This document shows positions 50,678 through 61,312 of a DNA stretch of 64,000 nt, piece by piece. Each line of letters begins with the position of its first letter. Position 1 is the first letter of the stretch. The notes below the pieces were generated by a model. The model made no database searches and was not told the DNA's origin. It saw nothing but the letters and a program-made list of their open reading frames with translations. The stretch covers positions 62,001 through 126,000 of the forward strand of contig NZ_MSYM01000018.1 in NCBI RefSeq assembly GCF_001938565.1, read 5' to 3'. The position numbers and the translations under genes were made by a program. The DNA is from Rhodoferax antarcticus ANT.BR. Lineage in GTDB: Bacteria > Pseudomonadota > Gammaproteobacteria > Burkholderiales > Burkholderiaceae_C.

Positions 50678-53600
50678 GTGCCCGCCACACTGCAAAGCCT
50701 GCTTTCGGATGCCCCGCCTGCGTTGCGCGACATTCTGGACAGCCAACGCGGGCCAGTTCAAGCGCCGATCCGCTCGGAGATTTTTGGCCCTCAGCGCTTT
50801 GCCCAGCATGGTCGAAGCCTCGCCGTCACCCACCGCGCGGCGCACAGCACCTTAGGTGCCGCGACTTTTTTTCCGCGTCTTCAGGGCAATATTGCAGCGC
50901 TGCGCCAAGCCCATGGCTACATTGGCACTTTGGCGGGCACGGGCTATGACATCAGCCCAGCTGCCGAATGGCTGCTGGATAATTTCCACCTGGTCGAAAC
51001 CCAACTTAAGGAAATCCGCAAGGGCCTGCCACCCAGCTACTACCGTTCGCTGCCAGTCCTGCTAGACGAGCCACTGGCCGGGCTGCCGCGTATTTACGGT
51101 GTGGCCTGGGCGTTTGTGGCGCACACCGATGGCGCTTTTGACGAGACCTTGCTGATCGAGTTTCTTCGGGCTTACGAAGAAGAACGCCAACTCAACCTGA
51201 GTGAAATGTGGGCGCTGCCCACCACCTTGCGGGTGGTGCTAGTAGAAAACCTGCGCCGCCTGGCTGAAAGTATTGCCGCCCACAAGGGCGCCCGCGAAGC
51301 GGCCAATCTGTGTTTTGATGAGATCGACACCCTGACGGTTGAGGTGCTGGAGCAACTCCTGGCCCTGCTTTACGAGCGTGGTGTCGGGCATGTGTTTCTG
51401 CTGCAGTTCGGGCTACGCCTACAAGACCACCGCTTGGCACGACTTGATGGCGAGCAGGCCGCACTGCACACCTGGCTGCAAAACGTCCTGCCCGATCTGG
51501 CCATGCTGCAAACCCAGCAAGCGGCTGATCAGGCGGCTGACAACCTGAGCGTGAGCAACGCCGTGACCTCACTGCGCGCCATTGGCGACGCCGATTGGCC
51601 CGAGATTATTGCCAGCACCAGCACGCTGATGCGCCTGATGCTGACCCAGCCTGTATTTGAAGCCGAAGACAACATCACCCGTGACCACAGTCTGCACGCG
51701 ATCGAACACCTGGCGCGTCAAAGTGGTCACACCGAGGTGGTGGTGGCGCAACGGCTGCTGGGGCTGATGGCAGGTACCAGCAGCCAGGCCCAGCCCGGCG
51801 CAAACCCCGCCCATTGGCTGCTGGGTTTGGGCAAGCCCGACATGCTCCAAGCACTAGGTCTGCCAACGTGGCGCGCGCGCGCCTGGTTGGTGGTGTCGCG
51901 CCAACTGGCGCTCCCTTTTTACCTGGGCACGCTGAGCGCTGTTTTGGCCTTGCTGATGTGGCTGATGCTGCGCGACAGCCCGCAACCGCTGGACTGGAGC
52001 CTGTGGCTGCTGGGGCTGCTTGCGGTGTTTCCAGCGTCCGAGGCGGTGGTAGCCGTCATCAACCGGCTGATCAGCGAGTCTGTCAAGCCACAGCACTTGG
52101 CGCGCCTGGCGCTGACCAACGGCATCCCGCCAGAGCACCGCGTGCTGGTGGTGATTCCGGGCATGCTCAGCAGCGCTACTTCAGCCACTGAGCTGGCGCA
52201 CCAACTGCATCTGCACTATCTGGCCAACCCCGAACACGAGGCGCAGTTTGCCCTGTTGACCGACTTCTCTGACGCCGGCACCGCGCAACTGCCCGGTGAT
52301 GCCGACCTTTTGGCCAGCGCCGTGGCACAGATTCAAGCCCTCAACGCCCGCCACGCCAGCACCGCTGAAGGCATGGGTGCGCCACGTTTTGTATTGCTGC
52401 ACCGCGAGCGCCAATTCAGCGACACTGAGCAGCGCTGGATTGGCTGGGAACGCAAGCGCGGCAAGTTGGAGATGCTGATTTCCGCGCTGGCCACTGGCAG
52501 CCCCAGCGGCTTCATCGATCTCGGCGACAACTCGCGCCTGGCTGGCGGCGTGACCTATGTGCTAACACTCGACAGTGACACCCAGTTGCCACCGGGACGA
52601 CTGCGCGAGCTGGTGGGCGTGGCAGCCCACCCGCAAAATCAACCCAAGTGGGACGCCAATGCCAGGCGTGTGGTGGCGGGCTACGGGATTTTGCAACCCC
52701 GGGTGGCCACGCCGCTGCCCGATGTGTCGGAGTTCACCCGTTACCACTGGCTGTTTGCTGGGCAGTGCGGCATGGACCCCTACAGCGCGGCCAGCTCCGA
52801 GGTCTATCAGGACGTGTTTGCAGAAGGCACTTTCACCGGCAAAGGCCTGCTGCACGTGCAGGCCATGCATGCGGTGCTGGCCAACCGCCTGCCCGACGGC
52901 CAGGTGCTCAGCCATGACTTGCTGGAAGGCTCGGTAGCGCGCTGCGCCGCGGTGACCGATATTTCGGTGATTGAAGACGCACCGTTCCACGCCGATGTGG
53001 CGGCCTCACGGGTGCACCGTTGGACGCGCGGCGACTGGCAGTTGCTGCCCTTCATGCTGCAGCCCAAGCGCTATGGTCTGAGCGCCATCCACGTCTGGAA
53101 GATGACCGATAACCTGCGCCGCTCGCTGGTGGCACCGATGTCGCTCGGGCTGCTGCTGCTGACCTTGGCAGGCAGTGTCATGTCGCCCTGGACAGCCCTG
53201 CTGCTGGTACTGGCAGCGTTTTCTGGCGGGCCGCTGATGGGTGCGCTGGCGGGCCTGGCACCCGGCAGCAGCGACATCGCCATGCGGCACTTCTACCGAG
53301 AAGCGCTGACCGACTTGGCGCGCGCCGTGCTCAGCGGCATCTGGCTGCTGGCCGAGCTGCTACAGCATGCCAAAGCCAACCTGGATGCGATCAGCCGGGC
53401 GCTGTACCGCACGCTGGTGAGCAAACGCCATTTGTTGCAATGGACCACCGCCGCTGCTGCCCAGGCGCAAGCCAAAAGCGGCCTGGCAGCCATTGCGCGT
53501 CAGCACTGGCGCGAGCCGGTGCTGGCTCTTGCGCTGCTAGTTGTGTTACTTTTCTTGCCCACACCCACGCCAGTATTGGCTACATTGCTATGCTTTTTGT

Positions 53601-56600
53601 GGGGTGCGTCACCCGTTTGGACTTGGTGGGTCAGCCGGGTCAGCCCGCGGGGCGTGCAGGAACAGCTCTGCGCATCAGACCATAACTACCTGCAAGGTGT
53701 AGCGCGTGACACTTGGCGCCTGTTTGAGCGCTGCGTCGGCCCGGAGGATCACCACCTGCCGCCCGACAACCTGCAAGTGCTGCCGCACGACCTGGTAGCA
53801 CACCGCACTTCACCCACCAATATCGGCATGTACTTGCTGAGCACCGCCTGCGCCCGCCAGTTTGGCTGGATCGGCATGCAAGATTTTCTCGCCCGGCTCG
53901 AAGCCACACTGTCCACCTTGCAAGGCATGCAGCGACACCGTGGCCACTTCATGAACTGGTACGACACGCAAACCGCCCAGCCCATGCTGCCCATGTATGT
54001 CTCCGCCGTGGACAGCGGCAACCTCAGCGGGCATCTGCTGGCGGTGGCCGAGGCCTGCCTTGAATTCGCCGAAACCCCTGACGATGGTGGCACCTGCCAA
54101 GCCGCGCTGAACGCCAGCAAGGCGCGACTGATGCCGCTGGTGAGAGAGCGCCGCACCTTGTCTATCGCTCGGCGCGAAGAGCTCAAATGGCTGCTGGCTG
54201 ACCACCGCAACACCCGGCGCTCAGCGCAGCGCGATACGCGGGCGCGCAGCTTCATGGGTCAGTCCGGCTTCGCCGACGCCGTCCAGGCGCGCTCAAAAGC
54301 ACTGTCCCAGGCCTTGGCCACGCTGGCTTGGGAAGCGGATTTTCAGTTTTTGTATTCGCGCAAGCGGCATCTGTTGCACATCGGCTACCGGGTGGCAGAG
54401 CGTCAGCTGGACGCCGGTTTTTACGATCTGCTGGCCTCCGAATCGCGGCTTACCAGCCTGCTGGGGATTGCCCGGGGAGACTTGCCAGTGCGGCATTGGG
54501 CGCACCTCGGACGCGCCTTTTTTGCCCGAGGCACTGACACCGGTCTGCGCTCTTGGAGCGGCTCAATGTTTGAGTACATGATGCCGAGCCTGGTGCTGAA
54601 AGAACCGCTGGGCAGCGTCCTGTGTGGCGCCTGCCATACCGCGCTGCTGGAGCAAATGGACTTTTCCAAGGCGCACGGCGTGCCCTGGGGCATTTCAGAA
54701 TCGGCCTATGCCGCCAGCGACTACACCTTGGCCTACCAATATTCACCGCAAGGCGTGCCACGCCTGGCCTTGCGGCGCACACCGCCTGACGAGCTGGTGA
54801 TTGCGCCTTACGCCACCGCATTGGCCGCCCTGCTGGCGCCACAACTGGCCAGGCAAAACTACAACCTGATGCAAAACATGGGTGCGCGGGGCCGCTACGG
54901 CTTCATTGAAGCGCTGGACTTTACCCAATCTCGGCGCGTGGGCGCCGAGCCATTTGTGCCGGTGGCCACCTTCATGGCGCACCATCAAGGTATGACCATT
55001 GTGGCTCTGGCCAATGTGCTGCTGGCCGGCACGCCGCAGCGCTGGGGCATGGCCAACGCGCATTTGCAGGCGGTGTCGTCGCTGCTGCATGAGCGCATTC
55101 CGCGCGCGGTATCTAGCCTGTATGCACCGCCGGTGAGCGTACGCCCATTGACACAGCGGCGTCGTTCAGTGGGCATGCTGCGCGAAATCGTGCCGGGCAA
55201 CACCGCCATCGAACCCACCCATTTACTCTCCAACGGGCGCTACAGCGTGACGCTGCGTGCCAATGGCGCAGGCAGCAGCAGCTTTGAGCAAATTGGCATC
55301 ACCCGCACACGTGACGACGCGCTGCGCGATGACCGGGGCAGCTTCTTTTACCTGCGCCGTGCGCCCGGTGCGGGTGTTTTTTCGATGACCCAGCACCCGG
55401 CACCTGACCCAGGTGCGAAATACAGCAGCGTCTTTCATGCCGACCGAATCTGCCTGAACGCCGCGTGGGACGACCTCCAGGCCACCACCACCGTCTGGAC
55501 CAGCCCGGAGGACGACATCGAGTTTCGCCAGGTGGAGCTGCGCAACACCGGCACCTCGGCGCTGGACCTGGAACTGCTCAGCGCTTTTGAAGTGGCACTG
55601 GCAGACGCGCGGGCCGACGAAGCCCACCCGGCTTTCAGCAACCTGTTTGTCAGCGCCCACTGGCTGGCGTCGCACCAGGCCCTGCTGATGGAGCGCAAGC
55701 CGCGCCTAGCCACCGAGCAAGGGCTGCGTTTGGCTCACTTTTTGACCGACAGCCGACAACCCATCGGACCGGTACGCTTGGCCACCGACCGCCAAGCCTG
55801 GCAGGGCCGCAACCGCGCTGCCAGCCAGCCCTTGGCGCAACTGAGCCTAGCCCCCGCCACACCCACCGCAGGAGCCGAGGAGTCCAGCCTGCTAGACACC
55901 GGACTGGACCCGGTCTGCGCCTTGTCGGTGGCGTTGCACATTGCCCCGGGCGCTACCGCGCGCATCACTTTTGCCACCGCTGTTTCCAGAGATGCCGATG
56001 TATTGCGTGCGGTGATCGACAAATACCGCCTGGCCAGCAATGTGCAGCGTGCCTCACTCATGTCGGCCACGCTGGCTGGCATCCGGCTGCGTGGCTCGCG
56101 CATCAATGCAGACAATTTCAACGCCATTCAGACCCTGACCAGCACCCTGGTGATGAGCCTGAGTCGCTCGCAGGCGCGCGCTGTGCGACCGCAAGGCGCT
56201 GCAGCCGAGGTCTGCGACCGGCGCTTGTTGTGGCGCTTTGGTATCTCTGGCGACCGCCCCATCGTTCTGGTGCTGGTCAGCGTGGCAGAAGGTCTGGGTC
56301 TGATTCGGGCGCTGTCACAAGCCTTGGGTCTGTGGCTTTGGGGCAATGTGCCTTGTGATCTGGTGGTGATCAACGCCGAGCCAGCGTCTTATCTGATGAC
56401 GCTGGACCATGAGATTGCCGCGCTGCGCGACCGCCATACCGCCGAGGTCAACGCCCATGTTGGCCCGGCCAGCACCCGCCTGCACCTGTTGCGCGCCGAC
56501 GACCTGACCCACCCCGAGATCAACACACTGCACAGCTTGGCGCGGGTGATGCTGCGCGCTGACGGCCGCCCATTCACCCACCACGTGAGCGATTGGTTGC

Positions 56601-59083
56601 GTCGGCAAGAGTTGGCGCTGGCGCGCAGGCGCGACAGCTCAAGAACCCCGCTGGCCTTGGCAGCACCGTTCAGCGGGCATGTCTCTGCCGCACAGGGCGC
56701 ATTTGCACCAGCGTCAGCCGACTTCAGCTTCCTGGTCTCGGCACGGCAACGCCCGCCGCGGCCGTGGATCAATGTGCTGGCCAATGCCGACTTTGGCGCG
56801 CACCTGTCAGAAGCGGGTGGCGGCTACACCTGGGCGCTCAACAGCCGCCTGAACCAGCTCACCGGCTGGTCCAATGACGCCCTGTCTGACCCACCCAGCG
56901 AGTGGTTCTTGCTGCAAAACACCGCCACCCGCGAAGTCTGGTCAGTCTGCCCCGGCGCCGGGGTGGGGCCAGCACTGAGCTACCAGATCACCCACGGCCA
57001 GGGCTTCACCCAGGTGCAGCACCGTTATGCGGATATGGAAGTCACTGCCACCTGGTGTGTGGATTCCCATACGTCGATCAAGCAGATCCACATCACGCTG
57101 GTCAACCACGGCACCCGCACGCTGCGCCTGCGGGTCATTGGTATTGCCGAATGGCTCATGGGTGCCAACCGCAGCGACCGTGGCACGGTGCGCACTGCTA
57201 TGTTGAACCACAGCGGCCAGACTGCTCTGCTGGCCACGCAGCGCGAGCTGGCCAGTGGCTTCGGCGATGGCACCGCCTTTTTGAGCCTGAGCAGCACTGG
57301 CAAAGACGCCCCGGACTGGACCTGTGACCGCCGCGAGTGCTTTAACTCGCGCGGACGCTTGGTGCTACCTGAGTCATTTGACCAAAACAGTGGCGACGGC
57401 CTGGACCCCTGTGCCGCGCTCGCCACGCCGCTGATGTTGGCTGCCGGGCAGTCCGAGCAGTGCCGCTTTTTGCTTGGCTTTGCAACACATGCCGACCAGG
57501 TGCCAGCGTTGCTGGCGCAGGCCGCAGCACTGCCCGCAGACGCGCGACTGGCGCAGGTGCGCGCTGGCTGGGACCGCTTGCTGGGCGCCACCACTGTGAA
57601 GACGCCCGATCCGCTGCTGGACGCACTGGTGAACCGCTGGCTGCTGTACCAGACGGTGTCTTGCCGCCTGTGGGCCAAGTCCGGCTTTTACCAGGCCGGC
57701 GGCGCCACTGGCTTTAGAGACCAGTTGCAAGATGCGATGGCGCTGGCATGGGCGGCACCCGACATGCTGCGCGAGCAGATCGTGCTGCACGCGTCGCGCC
57801 AGTTTGTGCAGGGGGATGTGCAGCACTGGTGGCACGCGCCCACCGGCGTCGGCGTGCGAACGCATTTTTCTGACGACCGGCTGTGGCTGGTGCTGGCCTG
57901 CACCCGCTACCTGCAAGCCACCGGTGACGCCAGCCTGCTCGATGCCCAGGTGCCGTTTTTGGAGGGCAACCCCATCCCCGCAGGCGCGGAAGATATTTAC
58001 GAAACGCCCACCATCAGTGCCCAGTCCGCCACGGTTTATGAACACGCCGCGCGCACGCTTGACCGCAGCATGGCGCTGGGCAGCCACAACTTGCCGCTGA
58101 TGGGCAGCGGTGACTGGAACGATGGCATGAACCGCATCGGCATCGAAGGCCGGGGCGAGTCTGTCTGGCTGGGCTGGTTCTTATGCCGCCTGATTGCCGA
58201 CTTTGCGCCGCTGGCGCAGACCCGCGGTGACGCCCAGCGGGCTGCACGTTGGCAGCAAACCGCACAAACCATCCAGTCCGCGCTCTCCACCACCGCCTGG
58301 GATGGCGAGTGGTTCAAGCGCGCCTACTTTGATGATGGCCAGCCCTTAGGCTCGAAAGACAACACCCAAGGCCGCATCGACCTGATTGCCCAGGCCTGGG
58401 CGGTACTTTCCGCAGTGGCGCCACCAGCGCTGGCACAACAGGCCCTGGCTTCCTCGCATACCCATCTGGTGGACCCGGTCGCCGGGCTGATCAAGCTGCT
58501 CGACCCGCCGTTGACCGATGCGGTGCCCAGCGCCGGTTACATCCAGGCCTACCCACCCGGCGTGCGTGAAAACGGCGGGCAATACAACCACGCCGGTATC
58601 TGGGCACTGATGGCGCAAGCCCAGGCCGCTGCCGACGGCGACGGCGACACCGCCTACCGTTACTTCACCTACCTGAGCCCGGCACACCGCGCCAGTCACC
58701 CAACGCGCGGGCCGGTCTACGGGCTAGAGCCCTATGTGATGGCCGCCGACGTGTACACCCAGCCGCCTTATGTGGGGCGCGGCGGCTGGAGCTGGTACAC
58801 CGGTGCAGCGGCCTGGTTGCACCGCGCCGCCATCGAATCGATTCTTGGCCTGACCCAAGAGGCGCAAACACTGGCATTCCAGCCCCGTCTGCCCAGCCAT
58901 TGGCCCCAAGCCGAGCTGACGCTGGTACGCGGCACGCGCACCATGCGCTTTATCCTGATGCGCGCCTCGCCAGAGGTGGCGCTGCAAGCCACCGCCAAGT
59001 CGGCGGCGACCCTGTTGCTGCCTGGCCAGGCATTGAACTGGTCAGACCTGCCTGACAACAGCTGCTTTGTAATCCCGCTGTAG
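50678..59083 (+). CDS. ndvB: Cyclic beta-1,2-glucan synthase (NdvB/ChvB-like)
   Basis: A 2801-residue inner membrane protein, about the size of rhizobial NdvB and Brucella Cgs. Membrane segments occur near residues 410-470, 820-860 and 945-1000. The GT84 glucosyltransferase has LTLDSDTQLPPG (about residue 631), SHDLLEGS and HRWTRGDWQLLPFM (about 780). The C-terminal half is a GH94-type phosphorylase region, with MGSGDWNDGMNRIG (Asp2479, Asp2482) where the general acid lies in that family. It should build and trim a periplasmic glucan for osmotic protection. The start is GTG with a poor ribosome site; the family assignment does not depend on it. Confidence 0.92.
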   Translation: MPATLQSLLSDAPPALRDILDSQRGPVQAPIRSEIFGPQRFAQHGRSLAVTHRAAHSTLGAATFFPRLQGNIAALRQAHGYIGTLAGTGYDISPAAEWLLDNFHLVETQLKEIRKGLPPSYYRSLPVLLDEPLAGLPRIYGVAWAFVAHTDGAFDETLLIEFLRAYEEERQLNLSEMWALPTTLRVVLVENLRRLAESIAAHKGAREAANLCFDEIDTLTVEVLEQLLALLYERGVGHVFLLQFGLRLQDHRLARLDGEQAALHTWLQNVLPDLAMLQTQQAADQAADNLSVSNAVTSLRAIGDADWPEIIASTSTLMRLMLTQPVFEAEDNITRDHSLHAIEHLARQSGHTEVVVAQRLLGLMAGTSSQAQPGANPAHWLLGLGKPDMLQALGLPTWRARAWLVVSRQLALPFYLGTLSAVLALLMWLMLRDSPQPLDWSLWLLGLLAVFPASEAVVAVINRLISESVKPQHLARLALTNGIPPEHRVLVVIPGMLSSATSATELAHQLHLHYLANPEHEAQFALLTDFSDAGTAQLPGDADLLASAVAQIQALNARHASTAEGMGAPRFVLLHRERQFSDTEQRWIGWERKRGKLEMLISALATGSPSGFIDLGDNSRLAGGVTYVLTLDSDTQLPPGRLRELVGVAAHPQNQPKWDANARRVVAGYGILQPRVATPLPDVSEFTRYHWLFAGQCGMDPYSAASSEVYQDVFAEGTFTGKGLLHVQAMHAVLANRLPDGQVLSHDLLEGSVARCAAVTDISVIEDAPFHADVAASRVHRWTRGDWQLLPFMLQPKRYGLSAIHVWKMTDNLRRSLVAPMSLGLLLLTLAGSVMSPWTALLLVLAAFSGGPLMGALAGLAPGSSDIAMRHFYREALTDLARAVLSGIWLLAELLQHAKANLDAISRALYRTLVSKRHLLQWTTAAAAQAQAKSGLAAIARQHWREPVLALALLVVLLFLPTPTPVLATLLCFLWGASPVWTWWVSRVSPRGVQEQLCASDHNYLQGVARDTWRLFERCVGPEDHHLPPDNLQVLPHDLVAHRTSPTNIGMYLLSTACARQFGWIGMQDFLARLEATLSTLQGMQRHRGHFMNWYDTQTAQPMLPMYVSAVDSGNLSGHLLAVAEACLEFAETPDDGGTCQAALNASKARLMPLVRERRTLSIARREELKWLLADHRNTRRSAQRDTRARSFMGQSGFADAVQARSKALSQALATLAWEADFQFLYSRKRHLLHIGYRVAERQLDAGFYDLLASESRLTSLLGIARGDLPVRHWAHLGRAFFARGTDTGLRSWSGSMFEYMMPSLVLKEPLGSVLCGACHTALLEQMDFSKAHGVPWGISESAYAASDYTLAYQYSPQGVPRLALRRTPPDELVIAPYATALAALLAPQLARQNYNLMQNMGARGRYGFIEALDFTQSRRVGAEPFVPVATFMAHHQGMTIVALANVLLAGTPQRWGMANAHLQAVSSLLHERIPRAVSSLYAPPVSVRPLTQRRRSVGMLREIVPGNTAIEPTHLLSNGRYSVTLRANGAGSSSFEQIGITRTRDDALRDDRGSFFYLRRAPGAGVFSMTQHPAPDPGAKYSSVFHADRICLNAAWDDLQATTTVWTSPEDDIEFRQVELRNTGTSALDLELLSAFEVALADARADEAHPAFSNLFVSAHWLASHQALLMERKPRLATEQGLRLAHFLTDSRQPIGPVRLATDRQAWQGRNRAASQPLAQLSLAPATPTAGAEESSLLDTGLDPVCALSVALHIAPGATARITFATAVSRDADVLRAVIDKYRLASNVQRASLMSATLAGIRLRGSRINADNFNAIQTLTSTLVMSLSRSQARAVRPQGAAAEVCDRRLLWRFGISGDRPIVLVLVSVAEGLGLIRALSQALGLWLWGNVPCDLVVINAEPASYLMTLDHEIAALRDRHTAEVNAHVGPASTRLHLLRADDLTHPEINTLHSLARVMLRADGRPFTHHVSDWLRRQELALARRRDSSRTPLALAAPFSGHVSAAQGAFAPASADFSFLVSARQRPPRPWINVLANADFGAHLSEAGGGYTWALNSRLNQLTGWSNDALSDPPSEWFLLQNTATREVWSVCPGAGVGPALSYQITHGQGFTQVQHRYADMEVTATWCVDSHTSIKQIHITLVNHGTRTLRLRVIGIAEWLMGANRSDRGTVRTAMLNHSGQTALLATQRELASGFGDGTAFLSLSSTGKDAPDWTCDRRECFNSRGRLVLPESFDQNSGDGLDPCAALATPLMLAAGQSEQCRFLLGFATHADQVPALLAQAAALPADARLAQVRAGWDRLLGATTVKTPDPLLDALVNRWLLYQTVSCRLWAKSGFYQAGGATGFRDQLQDAMALAWAAPDMLREQIVLHASRQFVQGDVQHWWHAPTGVGVRTHFSDDRLWLVLACTRYLQATGDASLLDAQVPFLEGNPIPAGAEDIYETPTISAQSATVYEHAARTLDRSMALGSHNLPLMGSGDWNDGMNRIGIEGRGESVWLGWFLCRLIADFAPLAQTRGDAQRAARWQQTAQTIQSALSTTAWDGEWFKRAYFDDGQPLGSKDNTQGRIDLIAQAWAVLSAVAPPALAQQALASSHTHLVDPVAGLIKLLDPPLTDAVPSAGYIQAYPPGVRENGGQYNHAGIWALMAQAQAAADGDGDTAYRYFTYLSPAHRASHPTRGPVYGLEPYVMAADVYTQPPYVGRGGWSWYTGAAAWLHRAAIESILGLTQEAQTLAFQPRLPSHWPQAELTLVRGTRTMRFILMRASPEVALQATAKSAATLLLPGQALNWSDLPDNSCFVIPL

Positions 59084-59127
59084 TGGCTTTGGTGTTCACT
59101 TTTTAGACCTTGAGTGCGCCAGCGTAC

Positions 59128-59160
59128 TGACGCAGTAGCTGCCAACTCTTAAAGTTCACT
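59128..59160 (+). promoter_or_regulatory. Conserved upstream motif, copy B
   Basis: GACG (59129-59132) then TGCCAACTCTTAAAGT (59140-59155), matching copy A at 15 of 16 positions of the core and with GACG at the same distance. It lies about 80 bases before the BON lipoprotein start codon. Confidence 0.6.
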
Positions 59161-59234
59161 GACCAACTGGGGTTATCCCGGTTTTTCGCCCAAAGGTGGT
59201 GGGGCTTTCACCATCAAACTGTCCAGGAGTCCCT

Positions 59235-59549
59235 ATGAATATGAAACTTGCCCTCGCTGCCGTCATGACTGCCGCCACCCTACTTACTGCTACCGGTTGC
59301 GCTGTCAGCCGTGGTCAGCAATCCGTAGGCGCCTATGTCGATGACGCTGGCATCACCACCTTGGTGAAATCACGCATGGCTGAGAGCAAACTGGTCAGCG
59401 CCTCGTCCATCAGTGTTGAAACCCTCAACGGCGTGGTCATGCTGTCTGGCTTTGCCAAGAGCAACACCGAAAAGTCTGAAGCTGAACGTATTGCGCGTGG
59501 CGTGAACAACGTCACGTCGGTCAAGAATGAGATTGCTGTTCGTCCTTGA
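59235..59549 (+). CDS. BON-domain lipoprotein, single domain
   Basis: 104 residues. A signal peptide with the lipobox TATGCAVS is followed by one BON domain (VDDAGITTLVKSRMAESKLV, TLNGVVMLSGFAKS, GVNNVTSVKNEI). Such proteins (OsmY-like) associate with membranes or the envelope under osmotic stress. AGGAG precedes ATG 59235. It follows the glucan synthase and has its own motif upstream. Confidence 0.88.
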   Translation: MNMKLALAAVMTAATLLTATGCAVSRGQQSVGAYVDDAGITTLVKSRMAESKLVSASSISVETLNGVVMLSGFAKSNTEKSEAERIARGVNNVTSVKNEIAVRP

Positions 59550-59643
59550 ACTCGTTTCACCAAGCTAGAGAAAGGGAACTCATAAAGAACCAGTGAATAA
59601 CGCCCACTGTGCTTGAGCTTGGCCCAAAAAGCTTGTCGCCCCG

Positions 59644-61155
59644 TCATTTACCTATCGGATGCCGGGGCGTCTTCACGTCTGAGGCAAGAGATTCAAGGTG
59701 ATCTTCGTGCAAACAGACCTGGTTACCGCCCGCTTGCTTGGCCTGGTACATGGCCAGGTCGGCCCATTTCAGGACATCTTCCTGGCTGTTGGCGTTGTCC
59801 TGAAACAGCACCGCGCCAATGCTGGCCGTGCTGCGGTGTGCCACGCTTACTGCGGCTTGGCCCGCGTGCTGCCAGGTCAACACATAGGGCTTGTCCAGCT
59901 CGGCGCGCAGCTTTTCTGCAACCGCCAGCATTTGCGCAGCGGACCGTGCGCGCTCCAGCCCCAACTCGCTCAAAATCACCACAAACTCGTCGCCGCCAAA
60001 GCGCACCACCACATCCACAGCGCGCACGCAGCTGACGATGCGCTGCGCCACCTCAATCAGCAGCAAATCGCCCAAGTAATGACCGTGGTTGTCATTGAGC
60101 GGTTTGAAATTGTCCAGGTCCAGAAACATCAGCGCGCTGAAGCGCCCGCTGCGCTTGCCCGCCGCCATGGTTTGCGCCAGCCGCTCGGTGAGCAGGAGGC
60201 GGTTGGGCAGGCGCGTCAATGCGTCATGCAAGGCCAGATCCAGAATCTGCTTTTCGGCCAGCTTGCGCTCGGTAATGTCGCGCGCTGCAGCAAACACGCC
60301 CTGCAGGCGGCGGTTGCGGTCATAAAAGGTGGTGGCGTTGTACGACACCACCGTCTCTTTGCCATCGCGGTCACGCGCGGTCAGCTCGTAGTTGGTGACC
60401 TTCTTCCTGCTCAGCACCAGGCGGATCGACTCTTCAGCACGGGCGGGGTCGGTAAAGTAGTTTTTAAAAGGGGCACCAATCAGTTCGTCACGGGTGCAAC
60501 CGGTGAGCAATGCCATCTGCTGGTTCACATCGGTGATGATGCCCGCCGGGTCGGTGGTCATGAGCGCGTCAATATTGGCCTCAAACAATGAGCGGGTGTA
60601 AAACTGGTGATCCCGCAGGCGCTGACCCAGCAGCGTTTTCTCAGCCTCCATCTGCTTGCGAATGGTGTTGTCAGTGCCGATCAACAGGTAACCAATGATG
60701 CTGTTGTGGTCATCACGCAGCGCGGTCACCGACACCACCGCCGGAAAGCGGCTGCCGTCTTTGCGGATATAGGTCAGCTCGTAAATATCTTCAATACCGC
60801 GTGAGGCCTTGAACACCAGCGCCTCAAAGCCTGGGGCAATCGGTGTTTCCAGTTCCGCACTCAGCGCGCTGGCGCGCAAGATCAGTTCTTGCGGGTCAGA
60901 AATGTCGGCCGGGGTGATCAAATTCACCACATCCGCCGCCACATAGCCCAGCATGCGCTCGGCACCCACATTGAAAATCTGGATCACGCCCTGCTCGTCA
61001 GTGGCAATACTTGAGAAATTGGCACTGTTGAAAATCGCCTTTTGTAAGGCACCCGCAATCAGCAGGCTTTCCTGACGCTGTCCCACAACCAGACCCGCAT
61101 CAAGCTCTACCAACGCTGGCGGCAGCTCGGAAACGTACCGATGGGAATGTGACAT
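59644..61155 (-). CDS. Diguanylate cyclase with two PAS domains
   Basis: 503 residues from ATG 61155 (the frame is open to 61293). PAS 1 spans about residues 35-170 (FNVGAERMLGYVAADVVNLI) and PAS 2 about 180-300 (GIITDVNQQMALLTGCTRDE). The C-terminal GGDEF domain has an intact RFGGDEFVVIL and an inhibitory site RAVD five residues upstream, so an active, feedback-controlled cyclic di-GMP synthase is expected. No membrane segment is seen. It is divergent from the phospholipase D gene, 157 bases apart. Confidence 0.92.
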   Translation of the reverse strand: MSHSHRYVSELPPALVELDAGLVVGQRQESLLIAGALQKAIFNSANFSSIATDEQGVIQIFNVGAERMLGYVAADVVNLITPADISDPQELILRASALSAELETPIAPGFEALVFKASRGIEDIYELTYIRKDGSRFPAVVSVTALRDDHNSIIGYLLIGTDNTIRKQMEAEKTLLGQRLRDHQFYTRSLFEANIDALMTTDPAGIITDVNQQMALLTGCTRDELIGAPFKNYFTDPARAEESIRLVLSRKKVTNYELTARDRDGKETVVSYNATTFYDRNRRLQGVFAAARDITERKLAEKQILDLALHDALTRLPNRLLLTERLAQTMAAGKRSGRFSALMFLDLDNFKPLNDNHGHYLGDLLLIEVAQRIVSCVRAVDVVVRFGGDEFVVILSELGLERARSAAQMLAVAEKLRAELDKPYVLTWQHAGQAAVSVAHRSTASIGAVLFQDNANSQEDVLKWADLAMYQAKQAGGNQVCLHEDHLESLASDVKTPRHPIGK

Positions 61156-61312
61156 TAACTGCGCCCCGGCGACAAACAAGCGGTGTTCATAATAAGCTAA
61201 AAGAAAATAAACCTCGATCTTCACCACGCTACAGATTGGCGTCGGTGCGTCAATGCACCGACGCCCAGCCCACCAAAGGCTAGCCTTGCGCAAACTGCCC
61301 CTTTTTCACACC

